64,000 nt of DNA from JAZKHE01 sp040385525. GTDB taxonomy: Bacteria > Bacteroidota > Bacteroidia > UBA4408. The position numbers and the translations under genes are program-made. The notes beneath the pieces were generated by a model that was given only the letters and a program-made list of their open reading frames with translations, did no database searches and was not told the DNA's origin. The stretch covers positions 1-64,000 of the forward strand of contig JAZKHE010000004.1 in the NCBI GenBank assembly GCA_040385525.1. The letters run 5' to 3'. This document shows positions 1 through 9,197 of the stretch, one piece after another (position 1 is the first letter of the stretch; each line of letters begins with the position of its first letter).

Positions 1-553
1 CTTTGTCTAATAGTTGCAAAATTGATTTTGAGCTTTGCCCATCACCGAACATATAAAATAAGCGTACCCATTTTAATGAAATTTGAAAGCTTTTAGTGAG
101 CTCTTCTAATTTTTTTCTTAAACTATTTTTGGCTATTGGATAAGCTATAATTGGATTACTATCCATTTCTTCATTTAAACATCCTTCTTGCATGCCATAT
201 TCTAAACAAGTTCCGATACAAGTAAGATCTTTTAATCCATTTTTAATTAAATTCTCTAAAAATAGATAGTGAGCTGGCAATTCAATATCAACATGATCTT
301 GACTTTTAAAATTACTTAAATTGCCCCATGCTAAATGGATAAGTACATCGGGAGAGTTGAATTTTTGAAATAGATTTTCTGTACTTGTTTTATAAATATC
401 GTGTTCGATATAATTTACCTCGTTATACCAACTTTTTTCTTTTGCTTTAGCAGTATTGCTAGATGTTGCGACAACTTTAGCTCCATGACTCAACAATTCC
501 TGAATAACATAATTACCAATAAAACCAGTTGCGCCTGTAACTAAAACTTTCAT
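1..553 (-). CDS. NAD-dependent epimerase/dehydratase, 3' end cut by window edge
   Basis: This is the N-terminal 184 residues of an extended short-chain dehydrogenase acting on a nucleotide sugar. The Rossmann motif GATGFIG is at residues 7-13 and the catalytic YPIAK (YxxxK) at 138-142, preceded by a Ser/Thr-containing strand (CIGTCLEYG). The ATG lies 6 bp after the stop of the methyltransferase gene, so it is the last visible gene of the leftward rfbF operon. By its position after a C-methyltransferase, a 4-ketoreductase finishing the branched CDP-sugar is the best guess; a 4-epimerase cannot be excluded. The C-terminal substrate-binding part is outside the window. Confidence 0.85.
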   Translation of the reverse strand, partial: MKVLVTGATGFIGNYVIQELLSHGAKVVATSSNTAKAKEKSWYNEVNYIEHDIYKTSTENLFQKFNSPDVLIHLAWGNLSNFKSQDHVDIELPAHYLFLENLIKNGLKDLTCIGTCLEYGMQEGCLNEEMDSNPIIAYPIAKNSLRKKLEELTKSFQISLKWVRLFYMFGDGQSSKSILQLLDK

Positions 554-559
554 TATGTA

Positions 560-1786
560 CTAAATAATCTCAAGCTTAGGAATTGGAACTACAAATTTGC
601 ATCCCCATGTTTTTGAATAATCTAATTGTTTTACAATTTCATCTTTAATATTCCAAGGTAAAATAATTATAAAATCGGGTTTGTCAGTTTTAATTTTATC
701 TTCAGTAACAATTGGAATATGACTTGCAGGCATAAATTTATTTTGCTTTGCAGGATTTGCATCTACAACAAAACTTATCATATCGTTTTTTACGCCGCAG
801 TAATTTAACAAGGTATTTCCTTTTGCGGCTGCACCGTAAGCTGCTACTTTTTTCCCTGCTCTTTTTTGCGTTAATAAAAACTCTAGCAAATCGTTTTTAA
901 TATTTTCAATTTTAGTTTGAAAGTTATTGTAATACTCAATATTCAACATACCAGCATCTTTCTCTTTTTTAAGTATATTGGCAACATTTTCGCTAATCGA
1001 TTTTGAGCTGTCGTTTTTATGTTTTGCAAATATGCGCAATGAACCACCATGCGTTGGTACTTCTTCTACATCAAACATTTGTAAGTTATTCGCTTCAAAA
1101 ATATGGCTTACTGAAGTAAATGATAAGTAAGAAAAATGCTCATGATAAATTGTATCAAATTGGTTATTTAAAACAAGTTGAAACAAATGTGGAAATTCCA
1201 TTGTAATAACACCATCGTCCTTTAAAAGCAATTGCATACCAGCTACAAAATCCATAATATCGGGAACGTGAGCCAATACATTATTTCCTAAAAGTAAATC
1301 TGTTTTTTTTCCTTCTGAAGCTAATTGTTTTGCCAAACGAACTCCAAAAAAATCAACAACAGTTGGAATACCTTTTTTTATAGCTACTTCAGCTGTATTA
1401 GAAGTTGGTTCTATACCTGTTACTGAAATATTTTTCTGCTTAAAATATTGTAACAAATAACCATCGTTAGATGCAATTTCTGTTACAAGCGAATTTTCGT
1501 CATATCCAAAACGATTTATCATCATATCAGTATAACGTTTACAATGCTCTAACCAACTTATTGAAAACGACGAAAAATAAGCATATTCGCTATTAAATAT
1601 ATCTTCAGATTTTTTATATTCATCAACTTGAACTAAAAAACATTTCTCGCATACCACTACTTTAAGTGGGTAAAAAACTTCGGGTTCATTTAACTGTTGT
1701 GCTGTTAAATAAGAATTAGAAGCGGGACTATTTACTAAATCAGCAAATTCAGTTTTAATTTCGTGTTTACAAAAACGACATTTCAT
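560..1786 (-). CDS. SAM-dependent sugar C-methyltransferase
   Basis: This 408-residue protein has the three-part layout of the NDP-hexose C-methyltransferases (TylC3 type). An N-terminal zinc-binding module has C3, C6, C46 and C49. A central class I methyltransferase fold has VTEIASNDGYLL near residues 101-112 as the SAM-binding loop. The C-terminal domain holds the GAAAKGNTLLNY segment typical of this family. Members add a methyl group to C3 of a 4-keto-6-deoxy sugar. It sits 3 bp after the 3,5-epimerase and directly before the reductase, which fits a branched-chain deoxysugar route starting from CDP-glucose. The exact sugar and position are inferred from context. Confidence 0.85.
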   Translation of the reverse strand: MKCRFCKHEIKTEFADLVNSPASNSYLTAQQLNEPEVFYPLKVVVCEKCFLVQVDEYKKSEDIFNSEYAYFSSFSISWLEHCKRYTDMMINRFGYDENSLVTEIASNDGYLLQYFKQKNISVTGIEPTSNTAEVAIKKGIPTVVDFFGVRLAKQLASEGKKTDLLLGNNVLAHVPDIMDFVAGMQLLLKDDGVITMEFPHLFQLVLNNQFDTIYHEHFSYLSFTSVSHIFEANNLQMFDVEEVPTHGGSLRIFAKHKNDSSKSISENVANILKKEKDAGMLNIEYYNNFQTKIENIKNDLLEFLLTQKRAGKKVAAYGAAAKGNTLLNYCGVKNDMISFVVDANPAKQNKFMPASHIPIVTEDKIKTDKPDFIIILPWNIKDEIVKQLDYSKTWGCKFVVPIPKLEII

Positions 1787-1789
1787 TAG

Positions 1790-2335
1790 TTAGTTTCCTT
1801 TAAAATTATTGTCAATCAATTTATAGTTTTTATCCTTATCAGAAACCATAACTGCCTCAAAAGGCCATTTAATATTAAGAGCTGGGTCGTCAAAACGAAT
1901 CCCAGCATCTGAGCCTGGTGTATAATACTGAGTATGATGGTATATTAATTCTGCATTATTTGTTAGTGTTTGAAAACCATGAGCAAAATCCTCGGGCACA
2001 TAAATCATTTTTTTATTTTCTTCAGAAAGTTCAACTGCAAAATGCTTTAAAAATGTTGGCGAGTTTTTTCTTAAATCAATAATTACGTCTAAAACTGCAC
2101 CTTTTACACAACGAATTAATTTAATTTCTTGATAAGGCGCAACTTGATAGTGCATACCACGTATTGTTCCTTTGTGCGTGTTGTAAGAATGGTTTAGTTG
2201 AACAAATTCTTTTGTGTGATTTATTTTTGAAAACTCTTTTTTACAAAAAGTTCGAGCAAACCCTCCTCTTGCATCATTAACAAGTTCGAGCGAAACTACA
2301 TAAGCGCCTTTTAAATTGGTCTCTTCAAAAATCAT
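1790..2335 (-). CDS. dTDP-4-dehydrorhamnose 3,5-epimerase family protein (CDP-sugar epimerase)
   Basis: RmlC/RfbC-type cupin of 181 residues, close to the usual length of the family. The catalytic histidine is H62 in RGMHYQ, and the HHTQYYTPG segment supplies the expected tyrosine region. I place the start at the ATG that overlaps the rfbG stop as ATGA; an upstream in-frame TTG would add only three residues. The gene lies between CDP-glucose 4,6-dehydratase and a C-methyltransferase, so the substrate is more likely a CDP-4-keto-6-deoxyhexose than the dTDP sugar of rhamnose synthesis. No rmlA, rmlB or rmlD is in the window. Confidence 0.88.
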   Translation of the reverse strand: MIFEETNLKGAYVVSLELVNDARGGFARTFCKKEFSKINHTKEFVQLNHSYNTHKGTIRGMHYQVAPYQEIKLIRCVKGAVLDVIIDLRKNSPTFLKHFAVELSEENKKMIYVPEDFAHGFQTLTNNAELIYHHTQYYTPGSDAGIRFDDPALNIKWPFEAVMVSDKDKNYKLIDNNFKGN

Positions 2336-3432
2336 TTTGCCCAATCGTATTTTAATTCAACAGCTTTTTTAATATACTCTTCTAAATCCGATTCTGTATT
2401 TAAAACAAAATTTTCGTAATAATTTTTATACCACACTATTGTTTTTTCAATGGCTTGTTGAGTATTCCAAACGGGATACCAATTTAATTTTGTATTCGCT
2501 TTTGTGCAATCTAAACGCAATAATTTTGCTTCGTGCAAAGCGTTATTTGTATTTGGTGTTTGATATTTTATTTTTGGCCAAACTGCTGTTGATTGTTTTA
2601 AAACTTCTGATACGGGTAAAGTTTCGTTGTTTTTTGGTCCAAAATTCCAGCCTCCAGAAACATTGATGTTTTCTGACAAAATATTTTGACCTAAAACAAG
2701 ATAACCCGAAAGTGGCTCTAATACATGTTGCCAAGGCCTTGTTGCATTAGGATTTCTAATTTCTGTTATTAAATTTGTATTCGTGTTTTTAACAACATCA
2801 GGTATAAGTCTATCCAACGACCAATCTCCACCGCCAATAACGTTTCCGGCTCTTGCGCTACAAATAATTGTGCTATGTGTTTTACCATAATTTTCGATAG
2901 AAAAAAATGAACTTGTGTAAGAGCTTACAACAAGTTCGGCACAACCTTTTGACGCGCTGTAAGGGTCGTACCCTCCCATTCTATCGTTTTCGTTATATGG
3001 TCTATCATCTTCAAAATTCTCGTAACATTTATCACTAGTAACAACAACAACACCTTTAACTGAGCTGTATTTTTTGCAAACTTCTAATAAATTTGCGGTT
3101 CCCATTATGTTTGTATTAAATGTTTCTAAAGGGTTTTGATAAGAATAGCGAACAAGAGATTGTGCTGCTAAATGAAAAACTAAATCTATTTTATGTTTTA
3201 AAAAAACCTGCTCAATATTTTTTATATCCGTAATATCTGTTTCAAAATATTCGGTATAATTATCTTTTAAAATTTTAAAATGATTTGGTTCGCTCGGAGT
3301 ATCTTTTGACATACCAATTACGTTAGCTCCCATTTTTATTAGCCAATGAGCCATCCATGAGCCTTTAAAACCAGAATTACCTGTTATTAAAATTGTTTTG
3401 CCAAAGTATTTTTTACCAAATAGATTTACCAT
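2332..3432 (-). CDS. rfbG: CDP-glucose 4,6-dehydratase
   Basis: Extended SDR of 366 residues that converts CDP-glucose to CDP-4-keto-6-deoxyglucose. The glycine-rich NAD motif TGNSGFKG is at residues 17-24, FHLAAQSLVR follows, and the catalytic YSASK is at 158-162. GNVIGGGDWSLDRLIPDVV is the signature segment that separates this family from dTDP-glucose dehydratase. The start chosen is the ATG overlapping the end of rfbF (TATGGTAA); a longer reading frame begins ten residues upstream inside rfbF and looks spurious. It forms a translationally coupled pair with rfbF and ends in ATGA overlap with the epimerase. Confidence 0.95.
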   Translation of the reverse strand: MVNLFGKKYFGKTILITGNSGFKGSWMAHWLIKMGANVIGMSKDTPSEPNHFKILKDNYTEYFETDITDIKNIEQVFLKHKIDLVFHLAAQSLVRYSYQNPLETFNTNIMGTANLLEVCKKYSSVKGVVVVTSDKCYENFEDDRPYNENDRMGGYDPYSASKGCAELVVSSYTSSFFSIENYGKTHSTIICSARAGNVIGGGDWSLDRLIPDVVKNTNTNLITEIRNPNATRPWQHVLEPLSGYLVLGQNILSENINVSGGWNFGPKNNETLPVSEVLKQSTAVWPKIKYQTPNTNNALHEAKLLRLDCTKANTKLNWYPVWNTQQAIEKTIVWYKNYYENFVLNTESDLEEYIKKAVELKYDWAK

Positions 3433-4202
3433 ACTTTCCAAGGTGCATTTTGCGACTCCCACAATTCTTCTAACTCTATTTTATCTCGCATCGCATCCAT
3501 ACATTTCCAAAAGCCAATATGCTTGTATGCGTTTAATTGCGAATCATTTGCAATATCTATCAATGGTTTTTTTTCCCATTGAATTTTGTCCATATCGCCA
3601 TCTAAATACTTAAAAATTGCTGGTTCTAAAACAAAAAAGCCACCATTTATCCAAACGCCATCTCCTTCTGGTTTTTCTTGAAATTTGGTAACAACTCCAT
3701 TTTCATCGGTTTCAATATTACCAAATCTGCCTGGCAATTGAATAGAAGTTAATGTTGCCATTTTACCCGAATTTTTATGCGACTGTAACAATTTATTTAT
3801 ATCAATATCGGCAACGCCATCGCCGTAAGTAAGCATAAATGTTTCGTTTTGGACATGTTTTTGAATGCGTTTAATTCTTCCTGCAGTATTGGTATCTAAA
3901 CCAGTATCAACTAATGTAACTTTAAAAGATTCGGAATTGGTAAAATGAACATCAACAACATTTTTTTCAAGTTCAACTGTAATGTCGGAATTATATAGAA
4001 AATAATTAATAAAATATTCTTTAATTAAATGACCTTTGTAACCCAAACAAACAACAAACTCATTATAACCAAATTGGGCATAAATTTTCATTATGTGCCA
4101 AATTATTGGCTTTCCACCAATCTCAATCATTGGTTTTGGTTTTATTGTAGTTTCCTCAGAAATACGAGTTCCTAATCCTCCTGCTAATATTACTACCTTC
4201 AT
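3426..4202 (-). CDS. rfbF: Glucose-1-phosphate cytidylyltransferase
   Basis: Makes CDP-glucose from glucose-1-phosphate and CTP, the entry step to CDP-linked deoxysugars. The 258-residue length is normal. The N-terminus MKVVILAGGLGTR with KPKPMIEIGGKPI is the nucleotidyltransferase signature, and TYGDGVADIDI carries the metal-binding aspartate. It is the first gene of the leftward operon, with a TATATTTG -7 box 38 bp upstream of the ATG. Immediate overlap with rfbG confirms the assignment over the similar UDP- and dTDP-glucose pyrophosphorylases. Confidence 0.95.
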   Translation of the reverse strand: MKVVILAGGLGTRISEETTIKPKPMIEIGGKPIIWHIMKIYAQFGYNEFVVCLGYKGHLIKEYFINYFLYNSDITVELEKNVVDVHFTNSESFKVTLVDTGLDTNTAGRIKRIQKHVQNETFMLTYGDGVADIDINKLLQSHKNSGKMATLTSIQLPGRFGNIETDENGVVTKFQEKPEGDGVWINGGFFVLEPAIFKYLDGDMDKIQWEKKPLIDIANDSQLNAYKHIGFWKCMDAMRDKIELEELWESQNAPWKVW

Positions 4203-4240
4203 TTTAACACATTAATTTACACCAAAAATTTAACACTATG

Positions 4241-4248
4241 CAAATATA
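4241..4248 (-). promoter_or_regulatory. -7 box for the rfbF operon
   Basis: Reads TATATTTG on the minus strand, an exact match to the Bacteroidota TAnnTTTG box, about 38 bp before the rfbF ATG. No clear TTG lies at the expected distance upstream, so the promoter is only half supported. The 187-bp divergent gap must also hold the promoter of the rightward glycosyltransferase operon, where only a weaker TACTTTTA is seen. Confidence 0.45.
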
Positions 4249-4389
4249 TCAACATTATGAATAAATATAGAATTTCTTTCTAAAATAGTTTTAATCACTT
4301 TTTTAACTAGATTTCTTATAATTTTTAGGATTAATGTAATTTTTATTACTTTTAGAAAATATAAAAAAAGGCTGTATTATTAGAAAACA

Positions 4390-5316
4390 ATGAGTAACAA
4401 AATATCTTTAATTGTACCTATATATAATTCTTCAAAATTTATGAATAGCTTATTAGAAGCAATTGATAATGAAAGAATACATTCAAATTGGAATTTAGAA
4501 CTTATACTTATAGATGATGGTAGTAAAGATGCTAGCTATGATAAAATAGTTGAATTATCGTTAAAATACAATTACATAAAGGGAATAAAATTATCTCGTA
4601 ATTTTGGTCACCAAATTGCTGTAAAAACTGGATTATCTCATTGCACTGGCGACTATATAGCCGTTATTGATGATGATTTACAAGATCCGCCTAGTTTATT
4701 ACCTCACTTTTTTAGTTATTTAGATAATGGCTATGATGTTGCATATGGCGTTAGAAAAAATAGAAAAGAATCTTTTATAAAAAAATTGAGCTATAATAGT
4801 TTTTATAGATTATTAAAAAGTTTAAGCAACACAGATATTCCTTTGGACAGTGGTGATTTTTGTGTAATGAAAAAACAAGTAGTTGAAAACATGCTTAAGC
4901 TAAAAGAAAAAAGTCCTTTTTTAAGAGGAATTAGAGCTTGGGTTGGGTTTAAACAAATTGGAGTTGAATACGAAAGAGCTGCTAGATTTGATGGTGAATC
5001 GGGTTATACATTAAAAAAATTAATGAAAATTGCTTTAGATGGAATATTTTCATTCTCATCTGTACCAATACGAATTATAACATTTATAGGCTTATTAGGT
5101 TTTGTTTTTGCAAGCGTTTATTCGCTACTATTGGTGTATGAATATTTTGCTCATGGAATAGAAGTAAAAGGATTCGCGTCTTTAGCAATTATTATTTCCT
5201 TTTTTAGCTCGCTAACATTAATTTGTTTAGGAATAATTGGAGAGTACATTGTTAGGATTTATGATGAAGTTAGAGATAGACCTTATACAATTATAGAAAA
5301 AACGGTTAATATATGA
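4390..5316 (+). CDS. Glycosyltransferase family 2, membrane-anchored (DPM1/GtrB type)
   Basis: A GT2 enzyme of 308 residues. The N-terminal GT-A domain has LILIDDGSKDAS and the DDD metal motif in AVIDDDLQDPP. Two hydrophobic segments near residues 232-255 and 266-290 form the C-terminal membrane anchor typical of dolichol- or undecaprenyl-phosphate sugar transferases such as GtrB and DPM1. Such enzymes make a lipid-phosphate sugar donor, here plausibly for the GT39-like enzyme two genes downstream. It opens the rightward operon and overlaps the next gene by 4 bp (ATGA). Confidence 0.88.
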   Translation: MSNKISLIVPIYNSSKFMNSLLEAIDNERIHSNWNLELILIDDGSKDASYDKIVELSLKYNYIKGIKLSRNFGHQIAVKTGLSHCTGDYIAVIDDDLQDPPSLLPHFFSYLDNGYDVAYGVRKNRKESFIKKLSYNSFYRLLKSLSNTDIPLDSGDFCVMKKQVVENMLKLKEKSPFLRGIRAWVGFKQIGVEYERAARFDGESGYTLKKLMKIALDGIFSFSSVPIRIITFIGLLGFVFASVYSLLLVYEYFAHGIEVKGFASLAIIISFFSSLTLICLGIIGEYIVRIYDEVRDRPYTIIEKTVNI

Positions 5317-6239
5317 AGTATACTAACATTGCTATAATTGGCGCAAATGGTTTTATTGGAAAACATCTTATTGAAGAATTAAAAAAAAATGCAGAACTAA
5401 AACTTAATTTGTTTGGAAAAAGTACTTCAAGTGAATTTTCTAATTTATTCCCTTATCATCAAATTGATTTAAATAATACTGAACAATTAAAAGTAAGCTT
5501 TAAAGAAATAGATTTAATCTATTATTTAGCTTCTGAATCTATACCATCTTCTAGCTGGAATAACCCAGCTTTTGAGATAGAAAAAAACTTACTTCCGTTT
5601 GTAAATTTTTTAGAATGTGTATGTAAACTAAAATTAAAAAAAATAGTTTTTGTTTCAAGCGGGGGCACAATTTATGGAAATTCTAATAAAAAACTAACAG
5701 AAGAATCAGATAAAAAACCATTTTCTCCTTATGGAATAATTAAGTTAGCAATGGAAAATTATCTTACTTATTTTGAAGTAAAATATAAATTACAACATGA
5801 TATTTTTAGGGTTTCTAATGTTTATGGAAAAGGGCAAAACACAAGTAAAGGATTAGGAATTGTTAATACTTTTTTAGAAAAAATAATTTCAGAAAAAAAA
5901 ATAAATATTTTTGGCGATGGCAGTACTATTAGAGATTATGTTTATGTTGAAGATGTTGCTAAATTATTAAGCTTATCAATTCACTCTGCAACAAACAAAT
6001 CTTCTATTTACAATTTATCATCTAACAATGCGCTAAGCATTAACGAACTTGTAACTATTACAAAAAAAATAATTCCCGAAACTTTTGAAGTAGTTTATAC
6101 AGAAACAAGACAAAGCGATAATCCATCAATAATGCTTGATAATTCTAAAATTTTAGCTGATTTTCCAGATTTTAATTTCACGGAAATTGAAGATGGAATT
6201 TATAAAACATACACTTCGTTATTAGAAAATAAAAAATAA
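5313..6239 (+). CDS. NAD-dependent epimerase/dehydratase family protein
   Basis: Extended SDR of 308 residues. GANGFIG is at residues 10-16, FVSSGGTIYGNS holds the catalytic Ser/Thr region, and YGIIK is the YxxxK catalytic pair. RDYVYVEDVAKL is a strongly conserved segment of UDP-glucose 4-epimerase relatives. It is translationally coupled to the GT2 gene and followed 14 bp later by the GT39-like gene, so it probably makes the sugar these transferases use. The substrate cannot be told from the sequence. Confidence 0.85.
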   Translation: MKYTNIAIIGANGFIGKHLIEELKKNAELKLNLFGKSTSSEFSNLFPYHQIDLNNTEQLKVSFKEIDLIYYLASESIPSSSWNNPAFEIEKNLLPFVNFLECVCKLKLKKIVFVSSGGTIYGNSNKKLTEESDKKPFSPYGIIKLAMENYLTYFEVKYKLQHDIFRVSNVYGKGQNTSKGLGIVNTFLEKIISEKKINIFGDGSTIRDYVYVEDVAKLLSLSIHSATNKSSIYNLSSNNALSINELVTITKKIIPETFEVVYTETRQSDNPSIMLDNSKILADFPDFNFTEIEDGIYKTYTSLLENKK

Positions 6240-6253
6240 ATCATAATTTAATT

Positions 6254-7945
6254 ATGTCAAAATCAAAAAAAGTAGTTGCGAAAAAAAAACAAGAAGCTGT
6301 TTACCAAGAGCCAATACTAAAACCCACTTCAAAATTTAACTTTACTCTTGAAGAAGGCGTAGTAACTGGCCTATTAGTTCTATTGCTTTTTTTAGTTTAC
6401 ATCATTCGTTCTAAATTTTTATACATTCCTTTTGAAAGAGATGAAGGAATATACAGCTATTTTGGAAAACTAATATTAGAAGGAAAAATACCATACAAAG
6501 ATTTTTATGAAGTTAAATTTCCGGGTATATTTTACTTTTATGGCTTTATGGTTTCCGTTTTTGGAGCAACAGTAAAAGGAATGCATTTAGGTTTTTTATA
6601 CTTAAATCTGGCTACAATAATAATTATTTACAACGCATCTCGTCAGTTATTTTCACCAATAGCAGGTTTAATTTCAGCCATTACATTTGCGTTTGTTTCG
6701 CTTACACCAAACTTAAGCGGCTTTACAATTCAAGCTGAACATGGTGTTGCATTTTTTACAAGTCTTGGAATACTTTTTTACGCACTATCTAAAAAACATA
6801 GCAAATGGTATTGGTATGGATTAATGGGATTAGCAATGGGTTGCGCATTTATGGTTAAAACCAGTGGTGTACTTTTTTGCTTATGGGGCGGAATAATTAT
6901 TTTATTAGATTTTATTTTTACTTCTCCTAAAAACTATAAATCATTTTTTATAAATATTTCTTCTTACACCATTGGTGGAGTTTCAATTGTAGCTTTATTA
7001 TTTCTAATTATTTATAGTAAAGGTTCTTTTGATGATATGTATTATTGGACTTTTGAGCACTCTAAACAATACGTTGGAGCTATGCCTTTTGAAGAAGGAA
7101 TTAAATATTTTAAATACACTAGAGATGCAATTTTAGAAAACTACAAAATGTTTTGGTATCATAGCATACTTGCGGTTTTACTAATTTGGTTTAAAGGCAT
7201 TGATTTAAAATTGAAATTTTTTGGTTTAACATTATCATTGTTTTCATTTTTAACAGTAGTTCCAGGATTTTATTTTTACGGTCATTATTTTATTCAAACT
7301 ATACCCGGTTTTTCTGTTGTTGCAGGACTAACTTATTACTGTTTTAATACAATTTTAAAAAACACATTTAAAGTTAAAAAAGAAGGAGTTAAATACCTTT
7401 ATTTAGTCGTTTTCTGTTTTTTAACTTTTTCTCATTTTAATGCGCAAAAATCTTATTATTTAAGCCCGAATTATGAGCAAATTTTAAGAACCATTTATGG
7501 AAACAATCCATTTCCTGAATCAATGGAAATAGCGAATTACATTAACGCGAACGCAAAACCAGAAGACAACATTGTATTAATTGGATCAGAGCCACAAATC
7601 TATTTTTATACAAATAAAAAATGTCCTTCTCGTCACGCTTATTTTACAGCATTAGTAAATAATGTTCCTAAACATAAAGAATGGCAAAAAGAATTTATAA
7701 GCGATGTAGAAAAAGTTAAACCTCGTTATTTTGTTTTCTTTAAACATTCTATTTCATTATTAGTTCAACAAGGTGCAGATACTTATGTTTTTGAATGGGC
7801 AAATAAATATATTAATGAAAATTATAAATTAGTTGGCTTAATAGATATGCCTCCAAATGCGCGAAGCATTTATGTTTGGAACGAGCAACTAAATACTTAT
7901 AAACCAACTTCAGAAACTATAATTTATATTTTTGAATTAAAATAA
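6254..7945 (+). CDS. GT39-like integral membrane glycosyltransferase
   Basis: This 563-residue polytopic protein has a Lys-rich cytoplasmic N-terminus, about ten hydrophobic segments from residue 35 to 380 and a C-terminal soluble part. The first large loop has FERDEGIYSYFGKLILEGK, where the acidic pair matches the catalytic loop of the PMT/ArnT (GT-C) superfamily. The family uses polyprenyl-phosphate sugars to modify lipids, glycans or proteins on the outer face of the inner membrane. The upstream GT2 enzyme of GtrB type could supply the donor. The acceptor is unknown. Confidence 0.8.
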   Translation: MSKSKKVVAKKKQEAVYQEPILKPTSKFNFTLEEGVVTGLLVLLLFLVYIIRSKFLYIPFERDEGIYSYFGKLILEGKIPYKDFYEVKFPGIFYFYGFMVSVFGATVKGMHLGFLYLNLATIIIIYNASRQLFSPIAGLISAITFAFVSLTPNLSGFTIQAEHGVAFFTSLGILFYALSKKHSKWYWYGLMGLAMGCAFMVKTSGVLFCLWGGIIILLDFIFTSPKNYKSFFINISSYTIGGVSIVALLFLIIYSKGSFDDMYYWTFEHSKQYVGAMPFEEGIKYFKYTRDAILENYKMFWYHSILAVLLIWFKGIDLKLKFFGLTLSLFSFLTVVPGFYFYGHYFIQTIPGFSVVAGLTYYCFNTILKNTFKVKKEGVKYLYLVVFCFLTFSHFNAQKSYYLSPNYEQILRTIYGNNPFPESMEIANYINANAKPEDNIVLIGSEPQIYFYTNKKCPSRHAYFTALVNNVPKHKEWQKEFISDVEKVKPRYFVFFKHSISLLVQQGADTYVFEWANKYINENYKLVGLIDMPPNARSIYVWNEQLNTYKPTSETIIYIFELK

Positions 7946-8584
7946 TTGAAAAATAAAAACATAATTTTCGACTTAGATGGAACGCTAATTGACTCCAAAT
8001 TAGAGGTGCTAAGCACCTACAAAAAAGTAATTAGCGAAATTGCTCCGTCACAAAAATTTGATGAAACAAACATAGATTATGGTGCTAACTTAAACTCTGT
8101 TTTATCATCAATTTATAAAAACGAAACAGAAAAAATAGCACAAGCAAAACAGTTATTTGTAAGTAGTTACGACAATTCAAATTACGATGATGCATTGTTG
8201 TATAGTGGCGTAATTGATGTTTTAACATATTTAAAAAGTAAAAATTACAATTTATTTATTGCTACAAACAAAAGAAACACACCAACAATAAAATTGCTCG
8301 AAACAAAAAAATTAACCCGTTTTTTTACTGGTATAATTGGTAACGAAATTGAGCCCGGAGTTTCAATCAACAAAACAAAAATGATTGAATTACTTAAGGC
8401 AAAACATTTGTTTACTTCTGGCTTTATGATTGGCGATACCATTGGTGATATAGAAGCTGGCATAAACAATAATTTAGATACAATTGCTGTTTTGTATGGC
8501 TACGGAACACTTGCTGAATTAGCTAATTTAAAACCAAATTATATTATTAATTCGATTACTGAACTCACAACTATTTTTGACTAA
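7946..8584 (+). CDS. HAD family hydrolase (phosphatase)
   Basis: A 212-residue HAD-superfamily protein. Motif I is IIFDLDGTLIDS, motif II is the Thr in FIATNKRN, and motif IV is MIGDTIGDIEAG; the cap domain lies between residues 18 and 85, as in Gph-type phosphatases. The start is a TTG directly after the stop of the upstream gene (TAATTG). That in-frame stop rules out any longer start, and the next ATG would destroy motif I. This is therefore a non-ATG start that depends on coupling to the GT39-like gene. Substrate unknown; a sugar phosphate is plausible from context. Confidence 0.85.
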   Translation: MKNKNIIFDLDGTLIDSKLEVLSTYKKVISEIAPSQKFDETNIDYGANLNSVLSSIYKNETEKIAQAKQLFVSSYDNSNYDDALLYSGVIDVLTYLKSKNYNLFIATNKRNTPTIKLLETKKLTRFFTGIIGNEIEPGVSINKTKMIELLKAKHLFTSGFMIGDTIGDIEAGINNNLDTIAVLYGYGTLAELANLKPNYIINSITELTTIFD

Positions 8585-8587
8585 AAA

Positions 8588-9130
8588 ATGTACAAAATTA
8601 TTTTGCTATCTCTTTTATTCTGCGCTAATTTAGTTGCGCAAAATTCATTTAACATTGAGCAGTATTATTACAAAATAAACAAAAATGTTTTTTTGTGCGA
8701 TGGTATAGAAAATACAATTTCTGATGCCGAACGAAAAAAATTAATAGTAACACTTGATAATAAAAATGGCTATATAAAAGCAAAACCAAGAGTTGGCGAT
8801 TTGCAAATTGCACTATTTAAAAACAAAACTTTAAAAAAAGATTTTGTACTAGTAAACCTAACCTGCGGCGCAGGCTGCATGTGCAATACTCTAGTGTTTT
8901 ATGAAGCAATAGCAGATGGTAATTTAAAACCTACCTCATCACTTTTCCCTAATGACGAAATAGATAAAGAAAACCAAAAGTGGCAAAAACAATTAAACAC
9001 AGATGAATTGTTTACAGCAATTGTATTACCACAATTTGGTACTTTAATAAAAGTAATAAACGACGATAACGGCGAACACCTCTATAACTTAAAATGGAAC
9101 GGAAGTGCATTTTTAGTTCAACAAAAATAA
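8588..9130 (+). CDS. Exported protein of unknown function
   Basis: I do not recognise this 180-residue protein. It begins with a clear signal peptide (MYKIILLSLLFCANLVAQ), so it is periplasmic or beyond. A cysteine-rich segment, LTCGAGCMCNTLVFYEA, sits near residue 96. There is no lipobox and no T9SS sorting domain. The ATG lies 3 bp after the HAD stop, so it is probably the last gene of the rightward operon. It converges with the following T9SS gene across a 67-bp gap holding a short hairpin. Confidence 0.7.
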   Translation: MYKIILLSLLFCANLVAQNSFNIEQYYYKINKNVFLCDGIENTISDAERKKLIVTLDNKNGYIKAKPRVGDLQIALFKNKTLKKDFVLVNLTCGAGCMCNTLVFYEAIADGNLKPTSSLFPNDEIDKENQKWQKQLNTDELFTAIVLPQFGTLIKVINDDNGEHLYNLKWNGSAFLVQQK

Positions 9131-9145
9131 AGTAGCGTTATCTAT

Positions 9146-9165
9146 GCACAAGCTTACGCTTGGGC
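9146..9165. repeat. Short hairpin repeat (CAAGC..GCTTG family), copy 1
   Basis: A small imperfect inverted repeat, GCACAAGCTTACGCTTGGGC, between convergent genes. Near-identical hairpins occur at 10098-10117 and 31506-31526. Here it could act as a weak bidirectional terminator, though there is no T-run on either side. Confidence 0.5.
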
Positions 9166-9197
9166 TAAAAGTGGAGATTCACTAAATTTTCAGAAAA

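Noticed and set aside
2332..3462. Longer start for rfbG, ten residues upstream
   Set aside because: It would overlap rfbF by 37 bp and add a non-conserved stretch, whereas the chosen ATG gives the normal N-terminus.
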